Assembly (NCBI RefSeq): GCF_000306945.1
Contig: NC_018518.1
Location: forward strand, 1,116,001-1,180,000
Length of the DNA: 64,000 bases
Source of the DNA: Bordetella pertussis 18323
Lineage (GTDB): Bacteria > Pseudomonadota > Gammaproteobacteria > Burkholderiales > Burkholderiaceae_B
Direction of reading: 5' to 3'
Shown here piece by piece: positions 38,889-48,783 of this stretch (position 1 is the stretch's first letter; the number at the start of each line of letters is the position of its first letter). The notes below the pieces were generated by a model. That model saw only the letters and a program-made list of their open reading frames with translations, was not told where the DNA came from and did not search any database. The position numbers and the translations under genes were made by a program.

Positions 38889-40356
38889 AGGCCTCCCTCG
38901 TTTCCAGGCTGCGCTGCAGTTGATCGATGGCCGTGCCATAGTCCACGCTGTCGCCGATGTTCTGCTGCAGGTACGCTTCCAGGCGCGGATAGCGCGCAAT
39001 CGCGTCGTCGAGCTGCGGATCGGCGCCGGCCACGTATGCGCCGACCGAGATCAGGTCGCGGTTGCGCTGGTAGCGCGACAGGATTTGCTTGAAGCGGCGC
39101 ACCTGCTGGAATTGCTCGGTCGTGATCAGCGAGGTCATGGCGCGCGAGATCGAGGCTTCGATATCGATGGCCGGGTAGTGGCCGGCCTCGGCCAGGTGGC
39201 GCGACAGCACGACGTGCCCGTCCAGGATGGCGCGCGCCGAATCGGCGATCGGATCCTGCTGGTCGTCGCCTTCGGCCAGCACCGTATAGAAGGCGGTGAT
39301 CGAACTGGCCTTGCCGTTGGGGCCCGGCGCGCCCATGCCGGTGCGTTCGACCAGCGCCGGCAGCTTGGCGAACACCGAGGGCGGGTAGCCCTTGGTGGCC
39401 GGCGGTTCGCCAATCGCCAGGGCGATTTCGCGTTGCGCCATGGCAAAGCGCGTGAGCGAGTCCATGATGAGCAGCACGTCCAGGCCCTGGTCGCGGAAAT
39501 GTTCGGCCAGGCGCGTGGCATAGGACGCGCCCTGCAGGCGCAGCAGCGGCGAGACGTCGGCCGGCGCGGCGACCACCACCGAGCGGGCCAGGCCTTCGGG
39601 GCCGAGGTTGTGCTCGATGAATTCCTTGACTTCGCGGCCCCGTTCGCCGATCAGGCCCACCACGATGATGTCGGCGCGGGTGTAGCGCGCCATCATGCCC
39701 AGCAGCACGCTCTTGCCCACCCCCGACCCGGCGAACAGGCCCATGCGCTGACCCCGGCCGACGGTCAGCAGGCCGTTGATGGCGCGCACGCCCACGTCGA
39801 GCACGCTGTCGATGGGCGCGCGCGACAAGGGGTTGATGGGCAGGGCGGTCAGGGGCGCCTGTTCGGCGCCGGCCAGCGGACCCAGGCCGTCGAGCGGCCG
39901 GCCCGCGCCGTCGACGACGCGGCCCAGCATGGCGTTGCCCACCGGCAGGTGGCGGCCCACCTGCGGCTTGGCGTTGCCGTTGAGTTCGGCCTTGCGCGGC
40001 AGCGGCACGGGCCGCTGCACGGCGGGCTCGGCCGGCACCACGCGGGCGCCGGGCGGCAGGCCCGAGATGTCGCTTTGCGGCATCAGGTAAAGCGTGTGGC
40101 CGTCGAACCCCACCACCTCGGCGTCGGCCCAGTGGTCATGGCCGCGCGCCAGCTCGATGCGGCAGGCGGCGCCCACCGGCAGGCGCAGGCCGGTGGTGTG
40201 CAGCACCAGTCCGGCAGCGCGCGTGATGCGGCCGCTGACCAGCCACGGCTCGGTCGAGGCGGCGCGGATCGAACCGATCTGCAGTTGGGTCTGCCAGCGG
40301 TCGGCCACCGGCACGGCGGCCGTATCGGCCAGCAGCGGCAGGGCGGGCGGGTTCAC
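38881..40356 (-). CDS. fliI: Flagellum-specific ATP synthase FliI
   Basis: A 491-aa type III export ATPase. Walker A is [20 protein letters not shown] and Walker [24 protein letters not shown], with the family [23 protein letters not shown] segment. GTG 40356 is chosen because it overlaps the fliH stop (GTGA), the usual coupling. The open frame extends far upstream in Ala/Arg-rich shadow sequence that is not FliI. Confidence 0.95.
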   Translation of the reverse strand: MNPPALPLLADTAAVPVADRWQTQLQIGSIRAASTEPWLVSGRITRAAGLVLHTTGLRLPVGAACRIELARGHDHWADAEVVGFDGHTLYLMPQSDISGLPPGARVVPAEPAVQRPVPLPRKAELNGNAKPQVGRHLPVGNAMLGRVVDGAGRPLDGLGPLAGAEQAPLTALPINPLSRAPIDSVLDVGVRAINGLLTVGRGQRMGLFAGSGVGKSVLLGMMARYTRADIIVVGLIGERGREVKEFIEHNLGPEGLARSVVVAAPADVSPLLRLQGASYATRLAEHFRDQGLDVLLIMDSLTRFAMAQREIALAIGEPPATKGYPPSVFAKLPALVERTGMGAPGPNGKASSITAFYTVLAEGDDQQDPIADSARAILDGHVVLSRHLAEAGHYPAIDIEASISRAMTSLITTEQFQQVRRFKQILSRYQRNRDLISVGAYVAGADPQLDDAIARYPRLEAYLQQNIGDSVDYGTAIDQLQRSLETREAYA

Positions 40357-41108
40357 GCGGTTTCCTCCCAGGCGGCGCTGCGGCCCAGCGAGGCCGCCAC
40401 GCGGCGCCAGCGCGTCTGCAGGGTGGCGTCGACATCGCCGTAGGCGGTCTCGGTGCGGCAACCGCCGCGCGTGATCGATTCGTCGGCCTGCAGCCGCCAG
40501 TTGGCTTCGTTCAGTTCGTCGGCCAGATGCGTGCGCACCAGTTCCAGGTCGTCGGGATGGACCCACAGGCGCATGGCCGCGCCGGTGGCCGGATTGATCT
40601 GCAGGACTTCGCGCACCGCCGCCACCATCGCCTCGGGGTGCTCCGCCAGGGTGGTGCGCAGCACCTGCCCGGCGATATCCAGGGCCAGCGTCAGCAGGCT
40701 CTGGCCCATGTTGTCTTCCAGGCGCGCGACCGAGGCGGCGCAGGCCTGCGCCAGCGCGTGCAGGCGTTCGGCCTGCTGGCGGGCGTCTTCGCGGCCTTGC
40801 GCCAGCCCCTCGGCATGGCCTTCGGCGCGGCCTGCCGCCAGTCCCTGCGCATGGCCGGCCGCGTAACCCTCGCGCTGGCCCTGCTCCTGGCCGGCCTGGT
40901 GGCCGGCGGCATGACCGGCCCGCTCGGCGGTGGCGCGCCATTCGCGCAGCAGCTCCTCGGGGTCCGGCGCGGGCTCGGGCTCGGGTTCGAGCGCCGCGGG
41001 TTCGGGCGTCTCGGCCTCGGCCGGCTCGTCGAACGACAGCATCTGCCAGCGGCGCCAGGCGGCGCTGCGCGGCAGGGCGGCCGGCTCGCGCGCGAGGGCC
41101 TCAGACAT
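40353..41108 (-). CDS. fliH: Flagellar assembly protein FliH
   Basis: A 251-aa negative regulator of FliI. It has an acidic Glu/Pro N-terminal part, a long GxxxG repeat helix ([14 protein letters not shown]… through GLAQGRE), then the FliH domain ([33 protein letters not shown]). ATG 41108 overlaps the fliG stop by 8 nt. The GxxxG run is the family hallmark. Confidence 0.94.
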   Translation of the reverse strand: MSEALAREPAALPRSAAWRRWQMLSFDEPAEAETPEPAALEPEPEPAPDPEELLREWRATAERAGHAAGHQAGQEQGQREGYAAGHAQGLAAGRAEGHAEGLAQGREDARQQAERLHALAQACAASVARLEDNMGQSLLTLALDIAGQVLRTTLAEHPEAMVAAVREVLQINPATGAAMRLWVHPDDLELVRTHLADELNEANWRLQADESITRGGCRTETAYGDVDATLQTRWRRVAASLGRSAAWEETA

Positions 41109-42111
41109 AGGCGTCGTCCCCTTGCGTGCCCAGCACGATCTGGCCGCTTTCGGCCAGGCGGCGGGCAATCTGCAGGATCTTCTTCTGCTCGCCTTCCACC
41201 TTGGACATGCGGATCGGCCCTTGCGCCTCCAGGTCTTCGCGCAGCATCTCGGCCGCGCGGCTGGACATGTTGCGCAGGAACTTGTTGCGCAGTTCGTCGC
41301 CGGCGCCCTTGAGGGCGACCATGAGGGTATCGTTGTCGATTTCCTTGAGGATGAGCTGGATGGCGCGGTCCTCGACGTCGAGCAGGTTGTCGAAGACGAA
41401 CATCTCGTCGATGATCTTCTGGGCCAGGTCGGAGTCGCGCTCGCGCAGGCTTTCGACCACGGCCTCTTCCTGCGACGAGTTCATCATGTTCAGGATCTCG
41501 GCGGCGGTGCGCACGCCGCCCATCTTGCTGCGCTTGGCGCCCTGGCCGGCCAGCACCGAGTTCAGCACGTCGGTCAGCTCCGAGAGGGCGGCCGGCTGCA
41601 CGCCGCCGAAGGTGGCGATGCGCAGCATCACGTCGTTGCGCATGCGCTCGCTGAGCATGGCCAGCACGCTGGCGGCGCGGTCGCGCTCCAGGTGCACCAG
41701 GATGGTGGCGATGATCTGCGGATGCTCGTCGCCGATCAGCTCGGCCACGGTATGCGGGTCCAGCCAGTTCAGCGCGTCGATGCCGCTGCCGCCTTCGCCG
41801 GCCTCCAGGATGTCCTCGATCAGGCCGGCGGCCCGGTCGCTGCCCAGCGCCTTGGTCAGCACCGTGCGGATGTAGTCGTCCGAGCCCAGCGTCACGGCCA
41901 TGAACTGGTCGGCCTCCTGGCGGAATTCCTCCAGCACCACCGCCACGTCGCCGCGCGTGACCTGCTTGAGGCTGGCCATCGCCGCGCCCACCTGCTGGAC
42001 TTCGCGCGCGCTCAGGTACTTGAAGACCTCGGCGGCGGCGTCCTCGCCCAGCGACATCATCAGGACCGCGCTGCGCGTCATGCCGTCCAGCGGCTTTCCG
42101 TCATTTTTCAT
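41101..42111 (-). CDS. fliG: Flagellar motor switch protein FliG
   Basis: A 336-aa FliG. The N-terminal domain MTRSAVLMMSLGEDAAAEVFKYLSAREVQQVGAAMASL binds FliF; the middle EHPQIIATILVHLERDRAASVLAML contains the EHPQ motif; the C-terminal torque domain is DLAQKIIDEMFVFDNLLDVEDRAIQLILKEIDNDTLMVALKG. Charged torque-helix residues are present. It overlaps fliF (start) and fliH (stop). Confidence 0.96.
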   Translation of the reverse strand: MKNDGKPLDGMTRSAVLMMSLGEDAAAEVFKYLSAREVQQVGAAMASLKQVTRGDVAVVLEEFRQEADQFMAVTLGSDDYIRTVLTKALGSDRAAGLIEDILEAGEGGSGIDALNWLDPHTVAELIGDEHPQIIATILVHLERDRAASVLAMLSERMRNDVMLRIATFGGVQPAALSELTDVLNSVLAGQGAKRSKMGGVRTAAEILNMMNSSQEEAVVESLRERDSDLAQKIIDEMFVFDNLLDVEDRAIQLILKEIDNDTLMVALKGAGDELRNKFLRNMSSRAAEMLREDLEAQGPIRMSKVEGEQKKILQIARRLAESGQIVLGTQGDDAYV

Positions 42112-43777
42112 CTTTGCTCATCCACGAACGCAGGACCATGGCGACAGCGCGCGGATCCTTGCCCGCCATGTCGCGGGCGAGCTGCAGGTTGTCTTCGTAG
42201 CGGTTGACTTCGCGGGTGCGCGCGGCGGCCTGCGCTTCGCGCTCGGCTTCCTGGCGTTGCGCGGCGGCCACTTCGGGGTCGACCTGCGGGTAGAAGTAGT
42301 CGGTGACCACCGGGCGGATCTTGCGGTACAGCCAGAAGGCCAGGATCAGGCCGAACAGCCAGCCCAGCGCCGTCTTGATCATGGCGATCAGTTCCGGGTC
42401 GCGCCACAGCGGCACGGCGACAGGCGTATCGTTGAACTGGCTGTTGACCAGGTTCAGCGAGTCGCCGCGCGCCTCCGAATAGCCCATGGCCTCGCGCACC
42501 AGGTTGGTCAGCTTGTTCAGCTCCTCGGGCGGCAGCGCCTCGGACTCGCCTTCCTTGTTGGGCAGGTAGTTCACTACCACCGCCACCGACAGCCGCTTGA
42601 GCATGCCCACCGGCTGCTTGACGTGGCTGATGGTGCGGTCGACTTCGTAATTGATGGTGGCGTCGTGGCGGTCGTTGCTCGGCGCCGCGGCGCCTTGCTG
42701 CGTCTGGGTGGTGGTGGCGCCGGCGGCCTGTTGCTGGGCGCGCTGCTGCTGTTGCTGCTGCGGGGTGCCGGCGACGGCGGGCGGATTGACGATGGGCGCC
42801 TGCGCGTTGGCCGGCGGCTGGTTGCTCAGCGCGCCGGGCACGCCCTGCGCCGCGTTCGGCCCGGTCTGGCGCGAATCACTGGTCTGCTGGCTGCGCACGG
42901 CGGCCTGGCCGGGCTCCTGGTTGGGCCGATAGACCTCGGAAGTCTCTTCGCGGCGGGCGAAGTCGATCTCGGCGCTGGCCTGGGCATGCACGTTGCCGGG
43001 GCCGACCAGCGGGTTGAGGATGGTCAGGATGCGCTCGACCGTGCGCTGCTCCATTTCACGCACGAAGCGCAACTGGTCGGCGTCCATGCCGCGGCCTTCG
43101 CCCAGCGGCGCCGACAGGAGCCGGCCGTTTTGGTCGACGATGGAGACATTCTCGGCGGTCAGCTCGGGCACGCTGGAAGCCACCAGCCAGGCCACCGCCG
43201 ACACCTGGGCATCGCTCAGGCTGCGGCCCGGGTACAGGTTGAGCAGCACCGAGGCGGTCGGGGCCTGGCGGTCGCGCACGAACAGCGACTGGCGCGGCAT
43301 GGCCAGGTGCACGCGGGCGTGCTGCACCGTATGCATGGCCTCGATCGAGCGCGCCAGCTCGCCTTCCAGGCCGCGCTGGTAGTTGATCTGCTCGGCGAAC
43401 TGGCTGGCGCCGAAACGGGTGTTGTCCAGCAGCTCGAAACCCACCGAACCGCCGCGCGGCAGGCCCTGGCTGGCCAGCTGCATGCGCGTGTCGTAGACCC
43501 GCTCGGCGGGCACCAGCAGCGCGCTGCCGTTGTCGCTGAAGCGGTAGGGCACGTTCATCTGGTCCAGCGCCGAGACGATGGCGCCGCCATCGCGGTCGTC
43601 CAGATTGGAGAACAGCACCTTGTAATCGGGCTCGCGGCTCCACATCGCCACCGCCGCCACCACGGCGATCAGCGCCGCCGCCGCCCCAAGCAGGACAGGT
43701 TTGGGCAGGGCGCGCAGTTTCTCCAGCACGGGAAACCTCGCCATCAGCGACGCGCTCAGGGTTGCCTGCTGGTTCAT
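42101..43777 (-). CDS. fliF: Flagellar MS-ring protein FliF
   Basis: A 558-aa basal-body MS-ring subunit. It has two membrane spans (VLLGAAAALIAVVAAVAMW near residue 31; ALGWLFGLILAFWLYRKIRPVV near 450), ring-building motifs such as YKVLFSNLDDRDGGAIVSALDQM, and a Gln-rich periplasmic insert. The C-terminal FliG-binding tail (VAMVLRSWMSKDEK) is present. It is the first gene of the minus-strand fliFGHIJK run and is divergent from fliE. Confidence 0.95.
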   Translation of the reverse strand: MNQQATLSASLMARFPVLEKLRALPKPVLLGAAAALIAVVAAVAMWSREPDYKVLFSNLDDRDGGAIVSALDQMNVPYRFSDNGSALLVPAERVYDTRMQLASQGLPRGGSVGFELLDNTRFGASQFAEQINYQRGLEGELARSIEAMHTVQHARVHLAMPRQSLFVRDRQAPTASVLLNLYPGRSLSDAQVSAVAWLVASSVPELTAENVSIVDQNGRLLSAPLGEGRGMDADQLRFVREMEQRTVERILTILNPLVGPGNVHAQASAEIDFARREETSEVYRPNQEPGQAAVRSQQTSDSRQTGPNAAQGVPGALSNQPPANAQAPIVNPPAVAGTPQQQQQQRAQQQAAGATTTQTQQGAAAPSNDRHDATINYEVDRTISHVKQPVGMLKRLSVAVVVNYLPNKEGESEALPPEELNKLTNLVREAMGYSEARGDSLNLVNSQFNDTPVAVPLWRDPELIAMIKTALGWLFGLILAFWLYRKIRPVVTDYFYPQVDPEVAAAQRQEAEREAQAAARTREVNRYEDNLQLARDMAGKDPRAVAMVLRSWMSKDEK

Positions 43778-44089
43778 CGGCGGCTCCCGCTGGCTGCGCG
43801 GTGGGGATAAACGTACGACATGGATGCTCGGGGCAGGTTACGCATGCAACGTGCTTTGGGTGTGGGAGCGTGGATTCTGGATGGGCCGCGCGCAATCCCA
43901 ATGCCCGAAAACAACCGTCTTTTCGGCGCTATTTGATCCGTATCGTTCCTGCATGCGCGGCACGCGGCCGCCGGGCGCCGTCCAAGCCGGGAAGTGGCGG
44001 CTTTTTTGGCGCCTTTTGCGCCCTATGCGCAAGCCCTGCGCGCGATAGTCTTGCAACCCAGGATCCGCTTATTCCGCAGAGGTATCGCA
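43778..44089. promoter_or_regulatory. fliF/fliE divergent promoter region
   Basis: A 312-bp intergenic region with an AT-richer stretch around 43905-43960 and no coding frame I credit. It must hold the promoters for both flagellar operons, but I could not assign -10/-35 or activator boxes with confidence. Confidence 0.45.
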
Positions 44090-44422
44090 ATGGCTGTATC
44101 AGGACTGTCCGGCATCGAGAGCATGCTGTCGCAAATGCGCGCCGTGGTGCGCGCCGCGCAAAGCGGCGGCGCCACCGAGGCCGAACTGGCGCCTGGGCCG
44201 TCCGGCTTCGCCGCCGAGCTGCAACGCTCCATCCGGAGCGTGTCGCAGGCGCAGAATGCCGCCAGCGACCAGGCCAAGGCGTTCGAGCTGGGCGCGCCCG
44301 GCATTTCGCTCAATGACGTGATGATCGACCTGCAAAAGGCCAGTTTGGGCTTCCAGACCTCGGTGCAGGTGCGCAACCGCCTGGTCGCCGCCTACAAGGA
44401 AATCTCCTCGATGGCGGTGTGA
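44090..44422 (+). CDS. fliE: Flagellar hook-basal body protein FliE
   Basis: A 110-aa rod-junction protein. The C-terminal signature is [37 protein letters not shown], typical of FliE. ATG 44090 ([17 protein letters not shown]) is the normal start. It is the only flagellar gene here on the plus strand. Confidence 0.96.
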   Translation: MAVSGLSGIESMLSQMRAVVRAAQSGGATEAELAPGPSGFAAELQRSIRSVSQAQNAASDQAKAFELGAPGISLNDVMIDLQKASLGFQTSVQVRNRLVAAYKEISSMAV

Positions 44423-44435
44423 CGCCGGCGCCGCC

Positions 44436-44831
44436 TCAGGCCGGCGCCTGGGGCGGGCGGGCGCAAGTGTGGCGCACCGCGCTGGGAAACAGCGAAAGCA
44501 CGGCGATGCTGCCGTCGCCAAAGCGCAGCGTGACCGGACTGTCCACGCAGAAATGGATGCGCGCCCCGTCGGCCGTCTGGGCGTGAAAGGCCAGCGGCGG
44601 TTCGTCCTCGTCGGCCATGCGCGCCAGCATGACGGGGTCGGGGCAGGCCTGGTCGAGCGGGCGCCAGAAAAAATACCCGTCCTTGGCGTCCGGCCCCAGG
44701 ATGCGCACCGGCCAGGGGCGCTGGTCGATGCCGGAAATCACGATCTGGCAATCGGGGTGGCGCCGTTCCTGCAGCGTGCTGCGTATCTGATCGGACTGGG
44801 TCAGAACGACGATCTGGTCCTGGGCCGTCAT
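44436..44831 (-). CDS. Small protein resembling the YcgR N-terminal (PilZN) domain
   Basis: A 131-aa cytoplasmic protein (MTAQDQIVVLTQSDQIRSTLQERRHPDCQIVISG…DGYFFWRPLDQACPDPVML…ALRFGDGSIAVLSLFPSAV-type layout). The order of strands and its place in a flagellar locus resemble the N-terminal half of the c-di-GMP flagellar brake YcgR. No PilZ RxxxR/DxSxxG motif is present, so it should not bind c-di-GMP itself. The call is tentative. It follows the FhlB-like gene after 9 nt and is convergent with fliE. Confidence 0.5.
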   Translation of the reverse strand: MTAQDQIVVLTQSDQIRSTLQERRHPDCQIVISGIDQRPWPVRILGPDAKDGYFFWRPLDQACPDPVMLARMADEDEPPLAFHAQTADGARIHFCVDSPVTLRFGDGSIAVLSLFPSAVRHTCARPPQAPA

Positions 44832-44840
44832 GCGCCGTCC

Positions 44841-45167
44841 TCAGGCCCGCGGCGCCAGCGCTTCGGGCAGCTCGCGCGCTTCGAGCCGGTACAGCCAGGC
44901 CAGCAGCTCGGCCACCGCCGTGTAGAGTTGCGGCGGTATATGGGCATCCAGGTCCACCTGCATCAGCAGGCCGACCAGTTCGCGCGATTCATGCACATGC
45001 AGGCCGTGTTCGCGGGCGGTGCGCACGATGGTGTCGGCCAGCTGGCCGTAGCCCTTGGCGACCACGCGCGGGGCCGCTTCGCCGCCGTCATAGGACAACG
45101 CCACGGCGACCGGGCGGTTGGGGTCGGCGTCGGCGGTGGCGGGCGTGGGCGGGGCGGGCGTATTCAT
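44841..45167 (-). CDS. FlhB C-terminal-domain-like protein (FhlB type)
   Basis: A 108-aa protein matching only the cytoplasmic domain of FlhB: VAVALSYDGGEAAPRVVAKGYGQLADTIVRTAREHGLHVHESRELVGLLMQVDLDAHIPPQLYTAVAELLAWLYRLE. The NPTH autocleavage site of FlhB is absent. Stand-alone copies of this domain (FhlB) occur next to fliK-like genes and may affect export switching. The start overlaps the upstream fliK-like stop (ATGA). Confidence 0.8.
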   Translation of the reverse strand: MNTPAPPTPATADADPNRPVAVALSYDGGEAAPRVVAKGYGQLADTIVRTAREHGLHVHESRELVGLLMQVDLDAHIPPQLYTAVAELLAWLYRLEARELPEALAPRA

Positions 45168-46439
45168 GCTTCGGGCAGGGCAAAGCCGGGCGCGGCAACC
45201 GCGTCGACCGACAGATTGGTGAGCGTGAGGCCGGCGGCCGACAATTGCTGGCGCAGGGCGTCGGCGGCGGCGCCGATCTCGGCGGCGCTGTCCGGGGCCA
45301 CGACGTGCAGCACCAGCTGGTTGGCCGCCAGGTTCAGGCGCGCCTCGACCGTGCCCAGGCGCGGCAGATTGAGTTTCAGGCGGGTCGCCCAGTGGGTGCC
45401 GGGCTGGCCGGCCGCCTCATCGCCGTGCTCGCGCGCGACCTCCCATTCCATCGGCGCGTCGGGCCAGGCCTGTCCCTGCCACGCCAGCATCTGGTTGGTT
45501 GGCCAGCACATCCAGCTGTTGGCGCACCAGCAGCGTGGCGTCCTGGTGGATGCCGGGCACCGGCGCGCCGGGCGCGTGCCCGGCGGGCTGGCTGGCCGGC
45601 GCGGGTTCGGCCGCGGGCAGGGCGCGCGCCGGCGCCGCGTTTTCGGGCGCCCGTGGCGTGGCGGCCGGCTCGGCGCCGGCGGCGGGCAGCCGCGCCTGCG
45701 GTTCGGCCTGCAACTGCTGCACGCTGCGCTTGCCGAAGGCCAGGTCGCTCAGGTGGGATTCATAGAACAGGCCGCTGGTCTGCAGCGTCTGGCGCAATGC
45801 CTGGGCCAGCGCCGGCGCGGCCGGCAGCACGGCCCGGCCCGCCAGGGCGGCGAGCGTGGCGGGCGGCGTCTGCGCGGGCGTCCTGGCGCTCGCCGCGCCG
45901 GCCTGCGCCGCTTCCGGGCGGGGGGGCGTATTCGCGGCGCCGCCGGCCGCGGCGCTGGCCTGGGCAGGCGCGCTGGGGGCGGCCGCGGCAGGCTGGCCGC
46001 TCGCGGGCGGGCTGGCGCCATCCTGGGCCGGCGGCGTCCACAGCGGCGCGCGGACGCTTACCGCCGGCGCCTGGCCGGGATACTGCGCCAGCAGGGCGAG
46101 AATGGTGCGCGCGGTCTGGCCCAGCGTGGTCGGCGCGGAGGCCGTCGTGCCGGTGCTGGTCTGCAGGCCGCGGGCGGCCAGCGCCAGCGCGGCCGCGGTC
46201 TTGGCGTCCACCCCCGCGGCGCCCTGGCGCGCGCCGCGCTCGCCGCCGGCCTGTACCGCCTGGCGCGGATCGCGCGTGGCTGTCTGGGATGCGCCGGGGC
46301 GGGCGGCCTCGCCGGGTTGGGCGACCGCGTCGGGGCGTGCGCCGGATACCAGGTTGGATTGCGCCGACATCGTGGTGCCCAGTACGGCGTCGAGCCGCTG
46401 CACCAGAATGCTGCCCAGGGCGGGCGGGCCGACACTCAT
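45164..46439 (-). pseudogene. Second FliK-like (hook-length control domain) gene with a 4-bp duplication frameshift
   Basis: The first frame (from ATG 46439) is Ala/Pro-rich and ends near LLVRQQLDVLANQ. The true continuation QMLAWQGQAWPDAPMEWEVAREHGDEAAGQPG with the Flg_hook-like domain (WATRLKLNLPRLGTVEARLNLAANQLVLHVVAP) lies in another frame to 45164. The junction carries GGTTGGTT on the plus strand (45493-45500). Dropping one GGTT gives LANQMLAWQ and restores one frame of about 423 codons. As sequenced, the product ends in a 24-residue missense tail and lacks the domain. It overlaps fliT at its start (ATGA). Confidence 0.83.
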
Positions 46440-46786
46440 GTGCCGTTGGCCTTGCCGCTATAGGTGGCCAGCAGCGACTGCTGGCGTTTCATGCGTCCCA
46501 GCAGGTCGCTCAGGCGGGCCAGCTGCGGCAGGGCGAGGTCGCGCACCGCCGCGTCGTTTTCGAGGATGCGCACCAGCAGGTCGAACTTCATGCCGCGGGC
46601 GGCTTCGTCCAGCGGCTCGCCCGGTTCCAGCTCGCGCAGCCGCTCCACCAGGCAGACATACTCCTGGCCGTGGTTCAGGACCAGGTCCCAATTGCTGGCA
46701 TTGGCCGCCGCCAGCATCCTGCTGGTCAGGTTGGCAATGTCCTGGTAAATCTCCAGGACCGGGGCATGCTGCGTTAACGCCGTCAT
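46436..46786 (-). CDS. fliT: Flagellar chaperone FliT
   Basis: A 116-aa helical protein (MTALTQHAPVLEIYQDIANLTSRMLAAANASNWDLVLNHGQEYVCLVERLRELEPGE…), a FliT-like chaperone for the cap protein FliD and regulator of FlhDC in enteric bacteria. ATG 46786 is chosen because the open frame above it is Cys/Arg-rich and not FliT-like. It lies 47 nt after fliS. Confidence 0.85.
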   Translation of the reverse strand: MTALTQHAPVLEIYQDIANLTSRMLAAANASNWDLVLNHGQEYVCLVERLRELEPGEPLDEAARGMKFDLLVRILENDAAVRDLALPQLARLSDLLGRMKRQQSLLATYSGKANGT

Positions 46787-46833
46787 AGATTTCTCGCGCT
46801 GGGGGCGGCTGGACAAAAAGTGCCTTCCTGGTT

Positions 46834-47262
46834 TCAGGCCGGAACGGCAGGCGCAGGGTGGTCGACCGAGGCCTGCCATGCTTCGGACAGATCCGCCAGC
46901 AAGCGGTCCGCGATGTCGAGCTGTTCCTTGTCGGCCTTCAGGTTGGCGGTCAGCAGCGTACGGGTAATGTAGTCATACAGGCGCGCCAGGTTGGCCGCCA
47001 CTTCGCCGCCGGCATTCTGGTTCAGCCCCAGCTTCAATCCCTCGTCGACGATGCGGATGGCCTTGCCGATGGCCTGTCCGCGCTCGACGATGCGGCCTGC
47101 CTCGAGATGCAGGCGGGCCTGGGCGATGGCGGCGCGCGCCCCGGCATACAGCAAGGTGATCAGGCGCTCGGGGGTGGCGCTCATGACCTGGGTTTCCAGG
47201 CCGATATCGCTGTATGACTTGACAGAGTAGGAGCCGGTGGGGCGGCGCGCGGCGTACGTCAT
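46834..47262 (-). CDS. fliS: Flagellar secretion chaperone FliS
   Basis: A 142-aa FliS: YSVKSYSDIGLETQVMSATPERLITLLYAGARAAIAQARLHLEAG (family motif ASPxxLIxMLYxGA), then DYITRTLLTANLKADKEQLDIADRLLADLSEAW. It binds flagellin C-terminus in the cytoplasm. It is 7 nt after fliD. No flagellin gene is in the window. Confidence 0.95.
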   Translation of the reverse strand: MTYAARRPTGSYSVKSYSDIGLETQVMSATPERLITLLYAGARAAIAQARLHLEAGRIVERGQAIGKAIRIVDEGLKLGLNQNAGGEVAANLARLYDYITRTLLTANLKADKEQLDIADRLLADLSEAWQASVDHPAPAVPA

Positions 47263-47269
47263 GGCTGGC

Positions 47270-48643
47270 TTACTTCTTGGTGCCGGACAGGGCGGCGAAC
47301 TGTTGGGACAGGTAGTTGCTGGTGTTGTTCATCTGCGTGACGAAGACATCGAGCTGCACGAACTGCTTGCGGTAGGCCTCGATGGTCGCGGCGATGCTCA
47401 GTTTCTGGCGGTCGTACTGGTTCTGCAGCGACTCGAGCGTTTCCTCCAGGCCTTCCTGGCGGATCTTGATCGAGCCCTCGTCGCCGAGGATCTGCTCGGT
47501 CGCCAGCTTCACCTTTTCGCCCAGGCCGAACGGACCCGAGAAAATGCGCGCCACGTCGGCCGGGTTGTCGCGCAGGGCGGCTTCCAGCTTTTCGGTATCG
47601 GTCTTGAGCGAGCCGGTCTTGGGATCGGTGGTGATGCCAAGCTGGCTCAGCGTGCGCAGGGTGCCCTCGCCGGTGGCCACGCGCAGCGCCGCGGCGATGG
47701 CCGACTGGATGTTGCGGGTGGTGCCGTCGCCGGTCAGGGCGCTCTGTTTTTCCGCCTTGACGTCGAACGCCGTCAGGTCCGCGATGGTGGTCTGCAGGCC
47801 GTTGTAGGCCTTGACGAAATCGTTGACGGCCGTGGCGGCCACGCTCGGGTCGCTGGAGACGGTCACGGTCAGCGGCGCCGCGCTCTGCTTGGTCAGGGTC
47901 AGCGTCAGCCCGTCGATGGCGGTCTCGACCGTATTGGTGTCGCTGACCACGGGGATGCCGTTGATGGTCAGTTCGGCCTTCTGGGCGGCCAGCTGCACCG
48001 TCAGATTGGAGGCGCCGGCGTTGGCCGCGTCGAAGTCGAGAATGTCCGCGACTTCCTGGTTGCCGCTCACCGTGATCCGGGTGACCGCGGCTTCGGTGCC
48101 TTCGGTCTTGTTGTTCAGCATCAGGTAGTGCTTGCCATTGCCGTCGCTGATGACGGTGGCGCGCACGTCCAGGCCGTCGGTGCCGTTGATGGCCTTGACG
48201 ATGCCGTTCAGCGACGTGTCCTCGCCCAGCGTGACGGTCGTGGTCGTGCCGTCCTTCTGGACGATCTCGATCGAGCCGCCCGTGCCGTGCTTGTCCGTGC
48301 GGCTGTCCAGCTGGCCCGACTGCAGGTTCTGCGCGGTGGCCAGCTTGTCGATGTTGACGGTGTATTGACCCGGCACGGCGCCGGCCGCGGTCTTCACCGA
48401 CAGCCCGTCGCCGGAGACCACGGCCTTCACGGCGCTGAGCGTGTCGATGCTGCCGAGCGTGGCGGCGGCCTTCTGGACGGCCTCGACCGCGGCCTGGATC
48501 TTGCTGTAGGCCGAAATGCGCGTCTCGTAGCTCGCCTGGCGCGCGGTGATCAGCGTCAGTTTCTTCTCTTCGGCTGCCTGCAGCTTTTCCAGGATGCCCT
48601 CAAGCTCCAGACCGGAGGACCCGAGAGAGGAAATGGTGGCCAT
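47270..48643 (-). CDS. fliD: Flagellar hook-associated protein 2 / filament cap FliD
   Basis: A 457-aa cap protein: MATISSLGSSGLELEGILEKLQAAEEKKLTLITARQASYETRISAYSKIQAAVEAVQKAAATLGS (FliD N-terminal D0 coiled coil). FliD_C follows, with AYNGLQTTIADLTAFDVKAEKQSALTGDGTTRNIQSAI, and a C-terminal coiled coil (LEETLESLQNQYDRQKLSIAATIEAYRKQFVQLDVFVTQMNN). Length and both ends are normal. An AGAAGGAG site precedes the ATG. Confidence 0.96.
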   Translation of the reverse strand: MATISSLGSSGLELEGILEKLQAAEEKKLTLITARQASYETRISAYSKIQAAVEAVQKAAATLGSIDTLSAVKAVVSGDGLSVKTAAGAVPGQYTVNIDKLATAQNLQSGQLDSRTDKHGTGGSIEIVQKDGTTTTVTLGEDTSLNGIVKAINGTDGLDVRATVISDGNGKHYLMLNNKTEGTEAAVTRITVSGNQEVADILDFDAANAGASNLTVQLAAQKAELTINGIPVVSDTNTVETAIDGLTLTLTKQSAAPLTVTVSSDPSVAATAVNDFVKAYNGLQTTIADLTAFDVKAEKQSALTGDGTTRNIQSAIAAALRVATGEGTLRTLSQLGITTDPKTGSLKTDTEKLEAALRDNPADVARIFSGPFGLGEKVKLATEQILGDEGSIKIRQEGLEETLESLQNQYDRQKLSIAATIEAYRKQFVQLDVFVTQMNNTSNYLSQQFAALSGTKK

Positions 48644-48783
48644 GTGGTGCTCCTTCTAGCTATGCGATTCTGTCAAAAATTGGCGCCGCCTATTGGCCGG
48701 GTAAAGGCATAAGGTCGGGCTATTTCCTTGCTTACGCCGCTTTTGCCCCATTCTGGTGCACGCGCGCAGCGCGATATGCTGCC

